A stretch of 64,000 nt of DNA, taken from contig BRKX01000015.1 of the NCBI GenBank assembly GCA_026008535.1, forward strand, positions 20,667,501-20,731,500, read 5' to 3'. Both the position numbers and the translations under genes were made by a program. This stretch comes from Perilla frutescens (lineage: Eukaryota > Streptophyta > Magnoliopsida > Lamiales > Lamiaceae). Of this stretch, positions 1 through 11,393 are shown piece after piece. Positions within the stretch are counted from its first letter, which is position 1. Every line of letters begins with the position of its first letter. A model generated the notes under the pieces. It had not been told where the DNA came from, ran no database searches, and saw only the letters and a list, made by a program, of their open reading frames with translations.

Positions 1-344
1 AATACTTCAAAAGGCGGTGAAGAGAGGTTTCCGTGTCTAGGTTTGCACGCGGGCCGAGAACTGGGCTTTAACAAGCCCAAGACGTATTCTGGGCTAAGCT
101 TCCAGATTTCTGCTTCCATCATCCAGCTGCATGCCCTTGCAGCTTGTCATGCTCGAAATTCTTCCTTTTCTTCACTTGTATCTTTTTATTCCCAAAACCT
201 GCCTCTTTTCTCCACTTTTACACCACATCCCTACACAACTCAACAACACATCATATATCCAAAATACACAACTAGGGACTAAATAATAAGGAGAAAAAGC
301 ACCCAAAAAAATCGTGATAATAACAAGTAGAATAAGTCCCATCA
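1..344 (-). mobile_element. Probable reverse-oriented LTR fragment, cut by the window edge
   Basis: No gene is recognised here. Read on the minus strand, the segment starts at 344 with TGATGGGACTTATTCTACTT, which has the TG start and general style of the neighbouring Athila-like LTR start (TGATATAGACTC). On the plus strand it ends in CA exactly where sequence matching the Athila LTR begins (345). This fits a second LTR element inserted into the 5' LTR of the next feature, with its remainder beyond the left edge. No target duplication can be tested. An ORF at 43-282 is not supported by any domain. Confidence 0.35.
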
Positions 345-712
345 CACCGTAAGAAGGAATTCGAGGGGTGTAAGCCAACCGTACCTGCTCCTTATAACCA
401 AACGGTTAGAATGAGGTAACCATGTGTATATGCCCAGAATTACATGCATTCACCAATCCGATTCTATACTTAATTCAAACAAGTTTGTTATTTGCTTGAT
501 ATAGTTTATATTGTTAGTATTGTTTTACATTAAGTTTGCAGACAGTAATTCTCTCAAAGTTCCAGAAAAGCTCAATTATGATAGAAAGGTTAACACTCCT
601 CATGGGATCGACATCTGCCTTCTGGCACTATACTAGCCATTGGAGGCACATTCAAGCATCTACTAGGTCATACCCATAGGTCTAATCTTACATACTAAAT
701 GACGGTGTGTCA
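345..712 (+). mobile_element. Athila-like element A: 3' part of the 5' LTR
   Basis: These 368 bp match 10942-11321, the last part of the complete LTR, across their whole length. The main differences are substitutions and a 12-bp deletion near 540. The segment ends in GTGTCA just before the primer binding site, as an LTR should. The upstream 1.1 kb of the LTR is missing, replaced by the reverse-oriented sequence at 1-344. Confidence 0.8.
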
Positions 713-717
713 AAATT

Positions 718-734
718 TGGTACCGTTGCCGGGG
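718..734 (+). promoter_or_regulatory. Primer binding site, tRNA-Asp type (element A)
   Basis: TGGTACCGTTGCCGGGG lies 5 bp after the LTR end. It is complementary to the 3' end of plant tRNA-Asp (expected TGGCGCCGTTGCCGGGG) with two mismatches. Use of tRNA-Asp as primer is characteristic of Athila-type Ty3/Gypsy elements. Confidence 0.75.
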
Positions 735-783
735 TGTGTAAGTGCACTTTTTCTATCCTAACCTTTCCATTTAACCTTATTTA

Positions 784-2373
784 TGGTACGTACTAACCAC
801 GCAGGAGAACTAGTCTACGATCCAGAGATATAGAGAACTGCACAGAAAAGAAGGGCACAAGCAAGGAGAAATCTGGAAACGCCCATAAACCCAAACGCAC
901 CGTCTGAGACCTCAGAGGAAGGTCAGATATCCGAAGGAGAAAGCAACACCAGTAGTACACACGAAGATAAGTACAATCCCTCTTTTCTGAATCTGAGGAG
1001 GAAGACATGGCAGCAAGAATACCACAACCTCCACCATTACCACCTCAACCAACATTGAGGCAACTCATCTTTCCACGAGCCATGAACATGCGGCCATCTG
1101 GAACAGTACTATCACATCTAGCCGAGAATTGAGAATTGAGATCGAACTTTATCTTTATTTTTCCCAAATTCCACGACCACCCCGGAGATGACCCGCAAAG
1201 ACATTTGCATAATTTTGAAATGGTATGTGGTACCCAACGAAATAACACCAGGACAATGTTTGAATATATACGCTTACTCTCTTTTCCCTTCACCTTGCAG
1301 GATGGAGCAAGAGAGTGGCTTTACACTATTCCAGCTGAGAGCGTAACCACTTGAAATGAATTGCAGCAAAGATTCCTTGAGAAGTATTTCCCAACCACAA
1401 GAGTACAAGCTATGAGGAAGAAAATCTCCACTGCTAAGGCTGGGGTGAATGAAAGCTTCTATGACTATTGGGGGCATTTCAAGCAACTGCTCTCGAGATA
1501 CCCGCATCACCAAATCCCTGCACAAGACTTAGTACAATATTTTGTCTCAGGATTAAGAGTAGAGGACCGCAATCCCCTCAATGCAGCCTGTGGGGGATCC
1601 ATCCTCAATAAAAGGGTGGATGAAGTGATGCAGCTGATCAGAGAAATGGCCGAAGAAACCCGAGAAGACATCTACGATAGACCACAAGCAGCAACAATGG
1701 GCAAATTAACTTATACGCCCGAAGCAGAGAAAAAAATTAATCAACTCTTTGCAAGATGGAGAAAATGATGACACAGCTATCTGCCAACATCTTGCGGATA
1801 TGTGGAGTATGTAGCATGATGGGTCACTACTGAGATCAATGCCCACAAGTACATGAAGGGAACGAAACTGTGAATATGATAGATGGGGAAAACCGGTGAA
1901 GAAATGACAAATATGCCCAAAATTACAATCACAGACAGGGATACCCAGAATCGCAGACACATACGGGTCCACCATGAAATATGCCCATATCCAAAGGACC
2001 AACTCTTGAAGACATGGTGAGACAAATGGCAATAGAATCGGTGAACAACCAGAAGCATGCTACTTCATTTCAGACGGAAATCAGAGCAGGGATGAACTAT
2101 TTGGGTAGACAAATTACCCAATTAAGTGAGGCCATCTCACGAATGGAGAAAGAGAAAGGCATGCTACCCTCGCAGACCGAGCCTAACCCAAGGGCCGATG
2201 TGAATGCAATAATCTCACTTAGAACTGGAAAGGAATTAGTTAACCCCTCAATACAGTAGGAAAACAGAAGTGACCTTAAGGGAACCGAATCGGAAAAAGG
2301 AAAAGAACCAGAAAAGGAGAGCCATGCTGAGAAGCCCAAAATAACGGAGGTATCACCAGAGAAGGAAGGAATC
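784..2373 (+). pseudogene. Athila-like gag (element A), broken
   Basis: This encodes the capsid/nucleocapsid part of a Ty3/Gypsy polyprotein. The natural start is the ATG at 784 (MVRTNHAGELVYDPEI), followed at once by a TAG stop. A frameshift near 980 and further stops follow. The central retrotransposon gag domain is readable at 1136-1768 in pieces (for example QDGAREWLYTIP and RFLEKYFPTTR). The CX2CX4HX4C zinc knuckle lies near 1800-1842 but contains a TGA stop between its His and last Cys. A downstream stretch at 1981-2259 leads into the protease. The corresponding gag of element B (11394-13035) is closely similar and less damaged. The sequence cannot give a functional protein. Confidence 0.85.
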
Positions 2374-3135
2374 ATGATTCCCCCACCATTCCCAGGAAGA
2401 TTGAAGAAAGACAAGAAAGATACGGAAGACAAGGACTTGTTGCAAGTATTCAAAAAAGTAGAAGTGAACATCCCGCTTCTAGACATAATCCGGCGAGTAC
2501 CTAATTATGCCCGCGTCCTGAAGGAATTCTGCACCCGAAAGGTCCGATTCAATGAAGAGGCGCAAGTCATCATGCGTGAGCATGTATCCACTTTGATACA
2601 AAGGAAACTCCCAAAGAAATACGGAGATCCGGGGATGTTCTTTATTCCGTGCGAAATCGGAGGCACAAAAATTGATCAGGCCATGCTCGACCTTGGGGCC
2701 TCAATCAATGTTATGCCTTTAACCATTTTTGAAGAACTGGACCTGGGCCCCTTAAAAGAAACAAGAACAGTGATCCAGCTAGCAGACAGATCCAATGTGT
2801 TTCCCGAGGGCATATTAGAAGACGTGCTGATAAAGATAGAGGATTTGATCTTTTCATCGGATTTCTATGTTCTGGATATGGGCGCATCCAGTCGGAAAGC
2901 CTCCTGCATGCTATTGGGTAGACCCTTCATGAAGACGGAACACACCAAAATTAACATCGATAAAGGCACACTGATGTGTGAATTCAATGGAGACACCATC
3001 ACCTTCAACATTATGGAGGTGATAAAGCACCCCGCCGACACCGAAGGAATCAGCACGGTGGATATAATTGAGTCACTCATTCAGATCGAAGGAAAAAAGC
3101 TGCTTACAAAAGATCCTTTACAATGGGTAATCTAA
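2374..3135 (+). pseudogene. Athila-like aspartic protease region (element A)
   Basis: This is an open 253-codon stretch of the gag-pol polyprotein. It carries the linker rich in Lys/Glu, then the retropepsin centre DLGASINVMP (residues about 107-116, with DLGA in place of DTGA, usual in Athila elements), and the second conserved block LLGRPFMKT near residues 181-189. It ends in a TAA after QWVI, where the intact polyprotein would continue into reverse transcriptase, so it is one exon-less fragment of a larger frame. It is the best preserved part of element A together with the integrase. The apparent start at 2374 is an internal Met, not a true initiation codon. Confidence 0.8.
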
Positions 3136-4600
3136 CATGATCAATCAGATTGGGATACCCTCAACGAAAGGGACGAGGACATCAAGAAGGCGATAATGTA
3201 GCTTTATAGTTTGGAGGCTTACCCAAATCCAAAAGGTGACCTGGATTTGCCCATATTGCAACCATCAGAAAGGATGATACACTCCATCATCAAACCCCCA
3301 ATGCTGGAATTGAAAAACTATCGGGGCATCTGAAATATTCCTACTTGATAGAAGGGGAAAAGCTACCGATCATCATCAATTCAGCATTAACTATGGCACA
3401 AGAAACAAAGCTGGTGGATTTGCTCAAAAGATACAAGGAAACGATAGGATGGACTTTAGCCGACATTAAAGGCATAAGCCCATCTGTCTGTATGCACCGT
3501 ATCATGTTAGAATAAGGGGCCAAACCAGTCAAGGAACCGCAAAGGAAACTGAATCCCACCATAAAAGAAGTAGTTCTGAAGGAGATCTTAAAGCTGCTCG
3601 ATTTAGGAATCATCTACTCCATATCTGACAGTGAATGGGTCAGCCCGTTCATGTGGTCCTAAAAAAATTAGGGATTCAAGTTATTGAGAATGAAAACAAG
3701 AAGTTGATCCAAACTCATCTACAAACAAGTTGGAGGGTCTGTATCGACTATAGGAAGCTCAATGCGCTCACAAGGAAGGACCATTTCCCTTTGCCCTTTT
3801 GGCACTTTCGCCTACAGACGCATGCCCTTCAGCCTTTGCAATGCACCGGGGACCTTCTAGAGATGCATGATGAGTATTTTTTCAGATATGCTCAAAACGT
3901 GCATTGAGATCTTTACGGACGATTTCACAGTTTATGGAGATCACTTTGAGCAATGCTTGGAAAATCTAGAAAGAGTCCTGAAAAGATGTGTTGAGAAAGA
4001 TCTGGTGCTTAACTACGAGAAGTGTCACTTCATGGTCTGAGAAGGAATAGTCCTAGGGTATGTCATTTCAGAACGGGGAATCGAGGTCGATAAGGCAAAG
4101 GTCGACATCATCGCCAAGCTGCCCTATCCGACCACTGTGAAATAAATCCGAGCATTCCTTGGGCATGCAGGCTTCTACAGGAGGTTCATAAAGGACTTCG
4201 CTAAGATAGCTCAACCTCTTACTCGACTTCTTCAACAAGATGTAGTGTTTGAATTCAACGAAGAATGCAAAGAGGCATTTCACGACCTCTAGAAGAAATT
4301 GGTCTCATTCCCTATCATCCAACCACCTGATTGGGGAATGCCATTCGAAGCGGATATGCCGTTAGGGCAGTTCTCGGGCAGAAAAGAGGTAAAGAGAGCT
4401 ATGTTATCTATTATGCCTCCAAGACACTGAACCCAACTCAGTGCAACTACTCAACCACCGAGAAGGAACTATTAGCAGTGGTCTTCGCATTTGAAAAGTT
4501 CAGGTCCTATCTCCTACTCCTTCAAGAATTTGACCTGGAAATCAAGGACAAAACTGGAGTAGAGAACCTTGTAGCCGATCATCTAAGCTGACTCATGATC
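3136..4600 (+). pseudogene. Athila-like reverse transcriptase/RNase H (element A), internally deleted
   Basis: Fragments of Ty3/Gypsy reverse transcriptase can be followed through all three frames: the N-terminal part at 3341-3660, RVCIDYRKLNALTRKDHFPL near 3736-3795, FGTFAYRRMPFSLCN after it, and the catalytic FTDDF box near 3912-3926. RNase H follows at 4331-4591 (VIYYASKTLN, then TTEKELLAVVFAFEKFRSYL). Two segments found in intact relatives are missing: the palm region between HFPLPF and CPFGTF (about 3792-3800), including the first catalytic Asp, and a part of RNase H between FRSYL and LLLQEFD (about 4514). Several stops and a frameshift near 4340 add to this. It is certainly inactive. 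Confidence 0.8.
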
Positions 4601-5934
4601 GAAAACAAAGAAGAAATCACGGAAACATTCTCGGATGAGCATCTGTACCGGTTTGAGGGCACAAAGTGACATGATCCCTGGTATTCTGACATCATGAACC
4701 ACCTGGTGGCTGAACAATGCCTGATTGGAATGAGCGACTATCAAAAGAAGAAATTGGTGAGAGAAATCGGATTCTATGTTTAGGAAGACCCAATCTTGTG
4801 GAAGATAGGAGTTGACAAAGTCATAAGCTGTTGTGTGCCACTCGGATGTGTAGAGGCCATTTTGGTCCAAAAAGAACTGCTCGAAAAGTTCTAGATGGAG
4901 GATTTTACTGGCGTACCATGTTCAAGGACACATATTTTTACTGCAAAAGTTGCAACAATTGTCAAAGTACGGGAAACATTTCCATCCGCGAGTCTATGCC
5001 CTTAATCCCCATTATGCCCGTTGAAATCTTCGATATCTAGGGAATTGACTTCATGGGACCCTTTTCTAAATCTGGCAACAATTTGTACATAATCCTTGTA
5101 GTGGATTATGTATCAAAATGGGTAGAGGCGAAGGCAACAACAACCAACGATGCAAGAACGGTCGTAAATTTTCTTAAATCTAATGTGTTTTGCAGGCATG
5201 GAGTTCCCAAGGTGCTGATCAGTGACCAAGGAACTCATTTCTACAATATGGTCATAAGAAGGTTGCTAAATCAATATGGGGTCACACACAGAGTGACCAC
5301 TACCTACCATCCCCAAGCAAATGGGCAAGCTGAGGTGTCCAATAGGAAGGTCAAGAACATTTTTGAAAAAGTCGTTAGCCCCACGAGGAAGGATTGGAGC
5401 AACTACTTGGAGGACGCGTTGTGGGCATATAGAACAACATACAAGACTCCAATTGGTATGTCTCCGTACCGGTTGATCTATGGAAAGTTATGCAACCTAC
5501 CTGTGGGAATAGAACATAAAGCATTTTGGGCAATCCGGAAGCTAAATGCACACTTGAAGGATGATGGGACAGAAAAGAAACTTCATATTCAAGAGCTTGA
5601 GGAGCTGTGGGCAGAGGCATATGACAATGCTGTGATATATAAGGAAAGAACCAAGAGAGTGCACGATATGCTCATAAGAAGGAAGGAATTCGTAAAAGGG
5701 AAAAAGGTGTTGCTGTTTAACTCGAGACTCTGCATAAATGTGGGGAAGCTAAAGTCCAGATGGATGGGGCTATTGATCATTCAGAGATAGCTCCCTAGTG
5801 GAGCAGTGGACATCCTCAATCCAGAAGATAATGACGTTTTCAGGGTGAATGGACAAATGCTTAAACCCTTTTATGAGCACAAGCAGGAAGCAACGGTCGA
5901 AAGGACCATGCTCGTTGAACCCATTTACCAATGA
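4601..5934 (+). pseudogene. Athila-like integrase (element A)
   Basis: This is the integrase end of the Ty3/Gypsy polyprotein, which inserts the cDNA into chromosomal DNA. The N-terminal zinc-binding part (His near 4858, CNNC near 4957) precedes a TAG stop at 5038-5040, where relatives have Trp. After it a 245-codon open stretch (5053-5790) contains the whole catalytic core: Asp in GIDFMGPF, Asp in ISDQGTHF and Glu in GQAEVSNR, so the DDE triad is intact. The C-terminal part runs past a stop at 5788 to a TGA at 5932-5934. Apart from these stops it is nearly complete. Confidence 0.85.
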
Positions 5935-6441
5935 AGGAGGAGGCATAGTCGAGCTAACGACTATAACCAACAGCGCTGATCGGGATGCAACCCGATACTT
6001 TTACTATTTTTAGTTTTTATTTTCGATTTTTAGAATACATGGTGAGAACTAATCTGCAGAAGGCATAAAGGAAAAGAGAAGCATTAAGGGCATACACAGA
6101 AGTACAGAAAGGCTTAAGTGTATGGAGATAGAAGAAAAAACAGACTAGAAGAGAGAGAAGAAAAAAAACTGTGAGAGGCGTTTCGACTCCCCATGCACAT
6201 GTCAAATCAGAGAGAGGGGATTTGAAATTCAAAAAAATGTTTTAATACCTATCGATATATCTTCTGGTACGGTTAAGGCTTATCTCTACCAGATTTTCCC
6301 CAAATTTCTCAAAGATCGAATCCCTAATCTTGCGCTAAAAAGCCCAACTTCCGCATATTCAAAACCCACCTAATCGCATAAAACCTTTCCGCCACCGTGA
6401 ATCCTCAAGAATTTCCCTCACTTCAAACACTCTACACCACT
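5935..6441 (+). other. Spacer between pol and the second reading frame of element A
   Basis: This is a non-coding, purine-rich stretch of 0.5 kb after the pol stop. I see no domain, hairpin or repeat worth naming. In Athila-type elements such a spacer separates pol from the envelope-like or second reading frame. Confidence 0.5.
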
Positions 6442-8526
6442 ATGACAAGGATGAGAGGTGGCCAAGCAAGCCGACCCGCCGAGAAATCCACCCGTGGCCG
6501 AAAAAAAGCAGCCAGTACAACCCCAATAGAGACACCACTCCAATCACTGACCCTGTCTATCAAAACTGGACCTTCACCAGCGGAAGAAGAGCCTCTCAAC
6601 ATTCAACCCCTCTCCACTGTCGCGGCCGCAGAGAAGTCAGCAGGCCCGGAGAAGAGAAAAGCTCCGGTGAAAGCTCCCAAGAAACCACCAGTGAAAAAGC
6701 CCAAGGTTACCATGGTCGATTCAGGCATTTTGGAGAAGAAGATCCTAGAAGCCCTTATTCAGGAAACCCAGAAAGAGCTAGAGCCAGCTAAAACTGCGGA
6801 TTCCACACCAGCTGAACCTCAACAAGAAAAAGTGGTCGAACCGGAAGTTGAGCCAGTCAATGAAGAAGAAGAAAATGTAGAGGAAGAGATGAAGAAAAAT
6901 CAAGAAGAGGAAGGAGAAAAAGAAGATGAGGCCATGAAAGACATCTTGAAAGAAGAAAATGAAGAACAAAAAGATAAGAAGTTAGAAGAGGAGGAAGCAA
7001 AGAAAAGAGCGAAGAAGGGTAAAGGAAAGGTGGTCGAAGAAAAGGTTATTGAGGAGGAGAAAGAAGCGGGAACAGAAAAAAGTGGGTCAGAGGACGAAGA
7101 AGAAGAGATTCAATCTGAAGAGTCTGAAAAAGCCCTTAATGAGGAAGAAGAAGCAAGCAAGGCAAAACCGCCGCAGCCACCACCAAAGCCAGAGGCTGCA
7201 ATAAGGAGAAGGGTTTCTCCTAGGAGTCAAGCAGCCAAGAAAGGAATAGAGAAAGGGAAAGAGGAAGGGAGCAAGGTGACGATAGGGAAATCTCTCTTAA
7301 AGCCAAAGTAAAGTCAACCAGCCAATGCCCCCCCAGCAAAAAAACAATTGGAATTTCATAATTAGTCCACAGATGAGGAATCCAAAGAAGAAGAGGCTGT
7401 GTTAGAAAGCAGCGAGTCAGATGAACCAGTTCCACCGCCGGTAAGTGGGCCATCAGGAGTCAAAACCAAGAGGGAACCAGCCAAACCTCAAGCCCCACCC
7501 AAGATTGCCTCAACCAAGCCAGGGAAGGAAGAAGACAAAAAGCAGACCGAGAAAGCAAGAGCCATGGACAAAAGGAAGCTCGTGCCCCTTTATGCCTTGG
7601 ATGAGAGCACCCTGGATGATTTTGGCTTAAAAAAGGGAAGTACTGCAGTACTTCAAAAATATTGGGTGGCCAAAAGCACTGCAATGGGATGACAAGGCCT
7701 ACAAGGAGCTATCATGCGAATTCCTACTTTCTTATAATTTCAAACCCACGAAGGGGTATCTGCTGAACACACCTGGGGCAATCACTTTCACGATTCAGGG
7801 CACAGAGTACATCATGTCTATCATTGAGCTGAATTTGCATTTGTGAATAGTTGGAGTTTCTGATCTGCAGAAGAAATGGTAGAAGGACGCAATGACTCTG
7901 GCGCCAGACTCATGGACCAAGAAAATACAACGCAAATAGGAGGAGATCAGAGGGATCGGTCCATTTAAATCAGAGACGAGTAAGAGCAGAGAGATCAAGA
8001 ATGCGGCCTTGCAAATTTACCACAGATGGATAGCATACAACATTTATTCCCGCAAAAATGGAACTAGACAAGTCATGCATCAGGAACTATTCCTTCTATG
8101 GTGCATAGAGACAGGGAAGAAAGTCAATTTTGGCTTTAGAGTGGTGCAGCAGTGGAAGATGAATGTCAGTAGCAAGACCACCCCCTGCATTTCCATGGGA
8201 CCTTTCATCTCATGAGTATTTGAAAGTGTAAGTTGAACCTCTCTCTCTCTAAGTCTACATTTGAGCCATTGAATGTGATTGAGTACTTCGACATGAATCG
8301 CTTAAAGCGATGGAAGTCAGTCGAAGTCAACAAAAATAACCTCCCCTACTTCTTATTGCCGGAGTCAAATCCGAGCACCTTTACTTTTGACAGGACAGAT
8401 GACGACAAGGAAGAAGAACTCCCCTCTGAGGACTTGAAGGAATTGGAATGGAAAGTGGACTGCCTGGAGAAAGGTATGAAGAAGTTGTTGGATCATTACG
8501 GGTTAGAATACCCGTCTTCCCCTTGA
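6442..8526 (+). pseudogene. Athila-like second (envelope-position) reading frame, broken
   Basis: The likely start is the ATG at 6442 (MTRMRGGQASRP); an earlier GTG in the same frame is at 6397. The N-terminal 289 codons (to TAA 7309-7311) are strongly charged, with Glu/Lys-rich runs around 6860-7160 that should form coiled-coil or disordered chain, and basic KKPKV-like stretches. Remnants continue at 7399-7692, 8009-8215 and 8233-8526 in changing frames. The part near 8020-8215 (ELFLLWCIETG, then CISMGPFIS) resembles the putative plant transposon protein domain (PF20167) often found downstream of pol in Athila elements. The final piece ends in PSSP. No signal peptide or membrane segment is visible, so calling it an envelope would be unjustified. 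Confidence 0.6.
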
Positions 8527-9772
8527 AAAAAAATGTGCTCCCATAGTAGTAGTTAGGATTTATTTTTTAGTCTTGTTGGTCAGTATATATGTGGTTGTTT
8601 TTGTTTTTGTTATTTGGATTCGGGCAAATTTCATCCATATACTGATTGTGCCCCTAAATATGCACTATCAGATAAGTGTGTAGGAATTTTGCCCATGTCT
8701 GTTTTGTGTCAAAAGAAGCATGCTAGTAATTCTGTTATGAGCACTTTAGGGTACGATATGGTTAATAAAAATTGGGATTAAATATGCATATGAGAATGAT
8801 GGATAGGATGAGTATACCCGTGCGAATTTTGAGACTGCAGTATATTCACATGCTATTTTTCTTCTGTGAGATTATGATTCTTTAGCCTTAACCAGACCTG
8901 TGTTTGCCTTTGCCCTCTATGAACTGATTACTGATTGAAAGCATGCTTAGATGATTAAGGCATTTTTCTTTCTCTCTTGGCCGCGACTGTATAAAAATAC
9001 TTCCATTTGTTGCTATGATTGAGCCTGTTGAAATTGTTTTCTAGCCCTTGTGTTTAAATCTCTCTCAAAAGAGTAATCTGATGTGGGTCAGAAATATATA
9101 TGTAGCTCTGAAAATGACAGCATGATTAAGGCCATAATAAGAAAATGAGCTGAAAAAAGGAAAATCTATTGCCTCGCCCATATAAGAAAAGAAAGAAAAA
9201 TAAAAGCAGAACAAAAGAAAGAAAAAGGAAAATATATTTGATATCTGGTCTGCTAGAAAAATCAAGAAAATATATGCTCTGTCTGATATTGATATATATA
9301 TATATATATATGTTATACATATTTTTCTGATTGAATGGGAGCACAAAGGGTGCCAGCTCTGAATATGTCCATATCTGCTTATCTGAAGCTATGTCCAAAT
9401 TCTTCCTACATTTGCACCGTATGCCCCTTTACAACCTGAAAAAGATCTTCTGATGAGCATGCTTGTTGATTTATGTAGGTTGTTTAACTTAGGTCTTATG
9501 CAAACACTATGGTCTATTATGGTTATTGGAATTTCTGAGCGTAAATACTACCCTTCACATATACAGAGAGAAAAGTGAGCAGAGTGAATCTTATATGTAC
9601 TCATCTGTCGTGACCATGTTCATCTTTAATCCCAATACTCATAACCTGAATTAGTCCTTAATATGCCCAAATTTAGATGATGTTCGCATGTTTGTTATCT
9701 TTGTCTTTGAGTCTGTTTTCTTTTTCTATTTTGGGACTGGATTATAATCATACTTGAGGACAAGTATAGTCC
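8527..9772 (+). other. 3' non-coding region of element A
   Basis: This is 1.2 kb without recognisable coding sequence between the second reading frame and the polypurine tract. It contains a short TA run at about 9293-9312. Near its end it has CTTGAGGACAAGTATAG at 9754-9770, a sequence commonly seen just before the polypurine tract in Athila/Tat-type elements. Confidence 0.6.
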
Positions 9773-9785
9773 AAGTGTGTGGGGA
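9773..9785 (+). promoter_or_regulatory. Polypurine tract region (element A)
   Basis: The tract AGTGTGTGGGGA directly precedes the TG of the complete LTR. It is the expected priming site for plus-strand cDNA synthesis. It is shorter and less pure than in intact relatives. Confidence 0.65.
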
Positions 9786-11321
9786 TGATATAGACTCAAA
9801 ATGGGGCTTTTTACTTATGTCTTTTTCATTATTTTTGAGTCTTTTATATCGAGTCTTGAGTCAGTTAGGGAACTTAAGTGAAGCAGGGGGAAGTGAAGAG
9901 AAAAGGTCCAATGTGGGTATAAAGTGAAGACAAATCTGTTGAAGGCATAATGGAGGGAGTTGGGCTTGGAGAGTCTATTGCAAACCTAGCGCAGAAATTC
10001 AGCTCCAAACACTCCAACAAACTGAGACCGTGTCCACAACCATTCCGAAATTCATGGGAGTCGACCGTTGGAGCAGAAGAGGTGGAGAAAGAGGGGAGAG
10101 AAGAGAAGATAAGGAGAGAGAGGGTCTAGGCCGAGAAAAACCATAGACAAGCTATTGAGGAAGAGTGGAAGGAGTCAACATAAAGTGCACTCAAACATGG
10201 GCTGTAATTCAGTACATGTAAACATAGTATTTCTGGCATTTTAGAACTCTCTATAAATACTATGTTTTATTTCATTTCAGCATGGACAGAGAGGAGGAGA
10301 TTTTAGCTTAGTAATTCAGTATTTCATAGTTTATTTCTCTTTCACTCGGATAATTACAGTCGGTATAATCAGGGGCGATTTACCTTGAGCTTATACGTGG
10401 CTCGTTTTTCTTATAATCGGAGTTAGATCTAAACGTATTTAATATATTTCCCTTTATCATGAATTGTTCATTTACTTGTTTTCTGTCTTTCAATATGTTG
10501 CATGGCTAATTAATTAGTGTTTGGGTTGAGGAGGATGAGGGTTATGGTGAATAGACATGCATGAGGCTAATCGGGCTTAACACACCTCGTGAAGATTCTC
10601 AACTTCAACTTGGAATGAATGATGGCACAACAATGAGGAGTCTATGTGGCTGATCACTCTTAGCTAAATCATTGTTGTTGTACGTCAGGGTGGAAGTAAG
10701 GGTGACTGATTCCCTGATGAGCCACTAAGTGATAAACCGGATGAAGAAGCCTAGAGGCGACTAAGTCCGAAGATTGAAGTATAGGTAGATATGGGCACAA
10801 CGCCAAATGGGTCCCATATACCAGCGTTGGTTTCCTCCAATTGAAGGCTGTCATTCTTGCAAACTCTCTGCATGACTAACTCTTCTTTGGGTCCTGGATG
10901 GTAAGAGACTAAGAGTCGCCTACCGTCTCGCTCTTAGCATACACCGTAAGAAGGAATTGGAGGGTGTAAGGCGACCATACCTGCTCCCTATAACCAAATG
11001 GTCGGAACAAGGTAACCATGTGTATGTGCCCAGGATTGTATGCATTCACCAATCCGATTCTATACTTAACTCGAACATGTTTGTTATTTGCTTGATATAG
11101 TTTATATTGTTAGTATTGTTTTACATTAAGTTTGTAGAAACGAATTAGTGACAGTAATTCTCTCAAAGTTCCAGAAAAGCTCAATTAGGATATAAAGGTT
11201 AACACTCCTCGTAGGATTGATATCCGCCTTCTGGCACTATATTAGCCATTGGAGGCACATTCAAGCATCTACTGGGTCACACCAATATGTATAATTTTAC
11301 ACGCTAAATGATGGCGTGTCA
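9786..11321 (+). mobile_element. Complete Athila-like LTR shared by elements A and B
   Basis: This 1536-bp LTR runs from TGATATAGACTC to GTGTCA. It follows a polypurine tract and is followed by a tRNA-Asp primer binding site, so it serves as 3' LTR of A and 5' LTR of B. A TATA box (TATAAATA) lies at 10252-10259, and its last 380 bp match 345-712. The LTR-internal-LTR-internal order is what unequal recombination between LTRs of one family produces. Confidence 0.85.
10252..10259 (+). promoter_or_regulatory. TATA box in the Athila-like LTR
   Basis: TATAAATA sits in a short AT-rich stretch about 470 bp into the LTR, the usual place for the element's own promoter. The transcription start would be near 10290. 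Activity cannot be judged from sequence. Confidence 0.5.
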
Positions 11322-11326
11322 AAATT

Positions 11327-11343
11327 TGGCGCCATTGCCGGAG
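11327..11343 (+). promoter_or_regulatory. Primer binding site, tRNA-Asp type (element B)
   Basis: TGGCGCCATTGCCGGAG lies 5 bp after the LTR end. It pairs with the tRNA-Asp 3' end with two mismatches, at positions different from those in element A. Confidence 0.8.
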
Positions 11344-11393
11344 AGTGTAAGTGCACTTTTTCTATCCTTACCTTTATGTTTAGCCTTGTTTAT

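Noticed and set aside
43..378. Small ORFs at the window start
   Set aside because: No domain; they lie in LTR-like sequence and overlap on both strands.
1136..1525. Minus-strand ORFs over gag, also at 11402-12387
   Set aside because: Shadow frames of the Athila gag; no independent domain.
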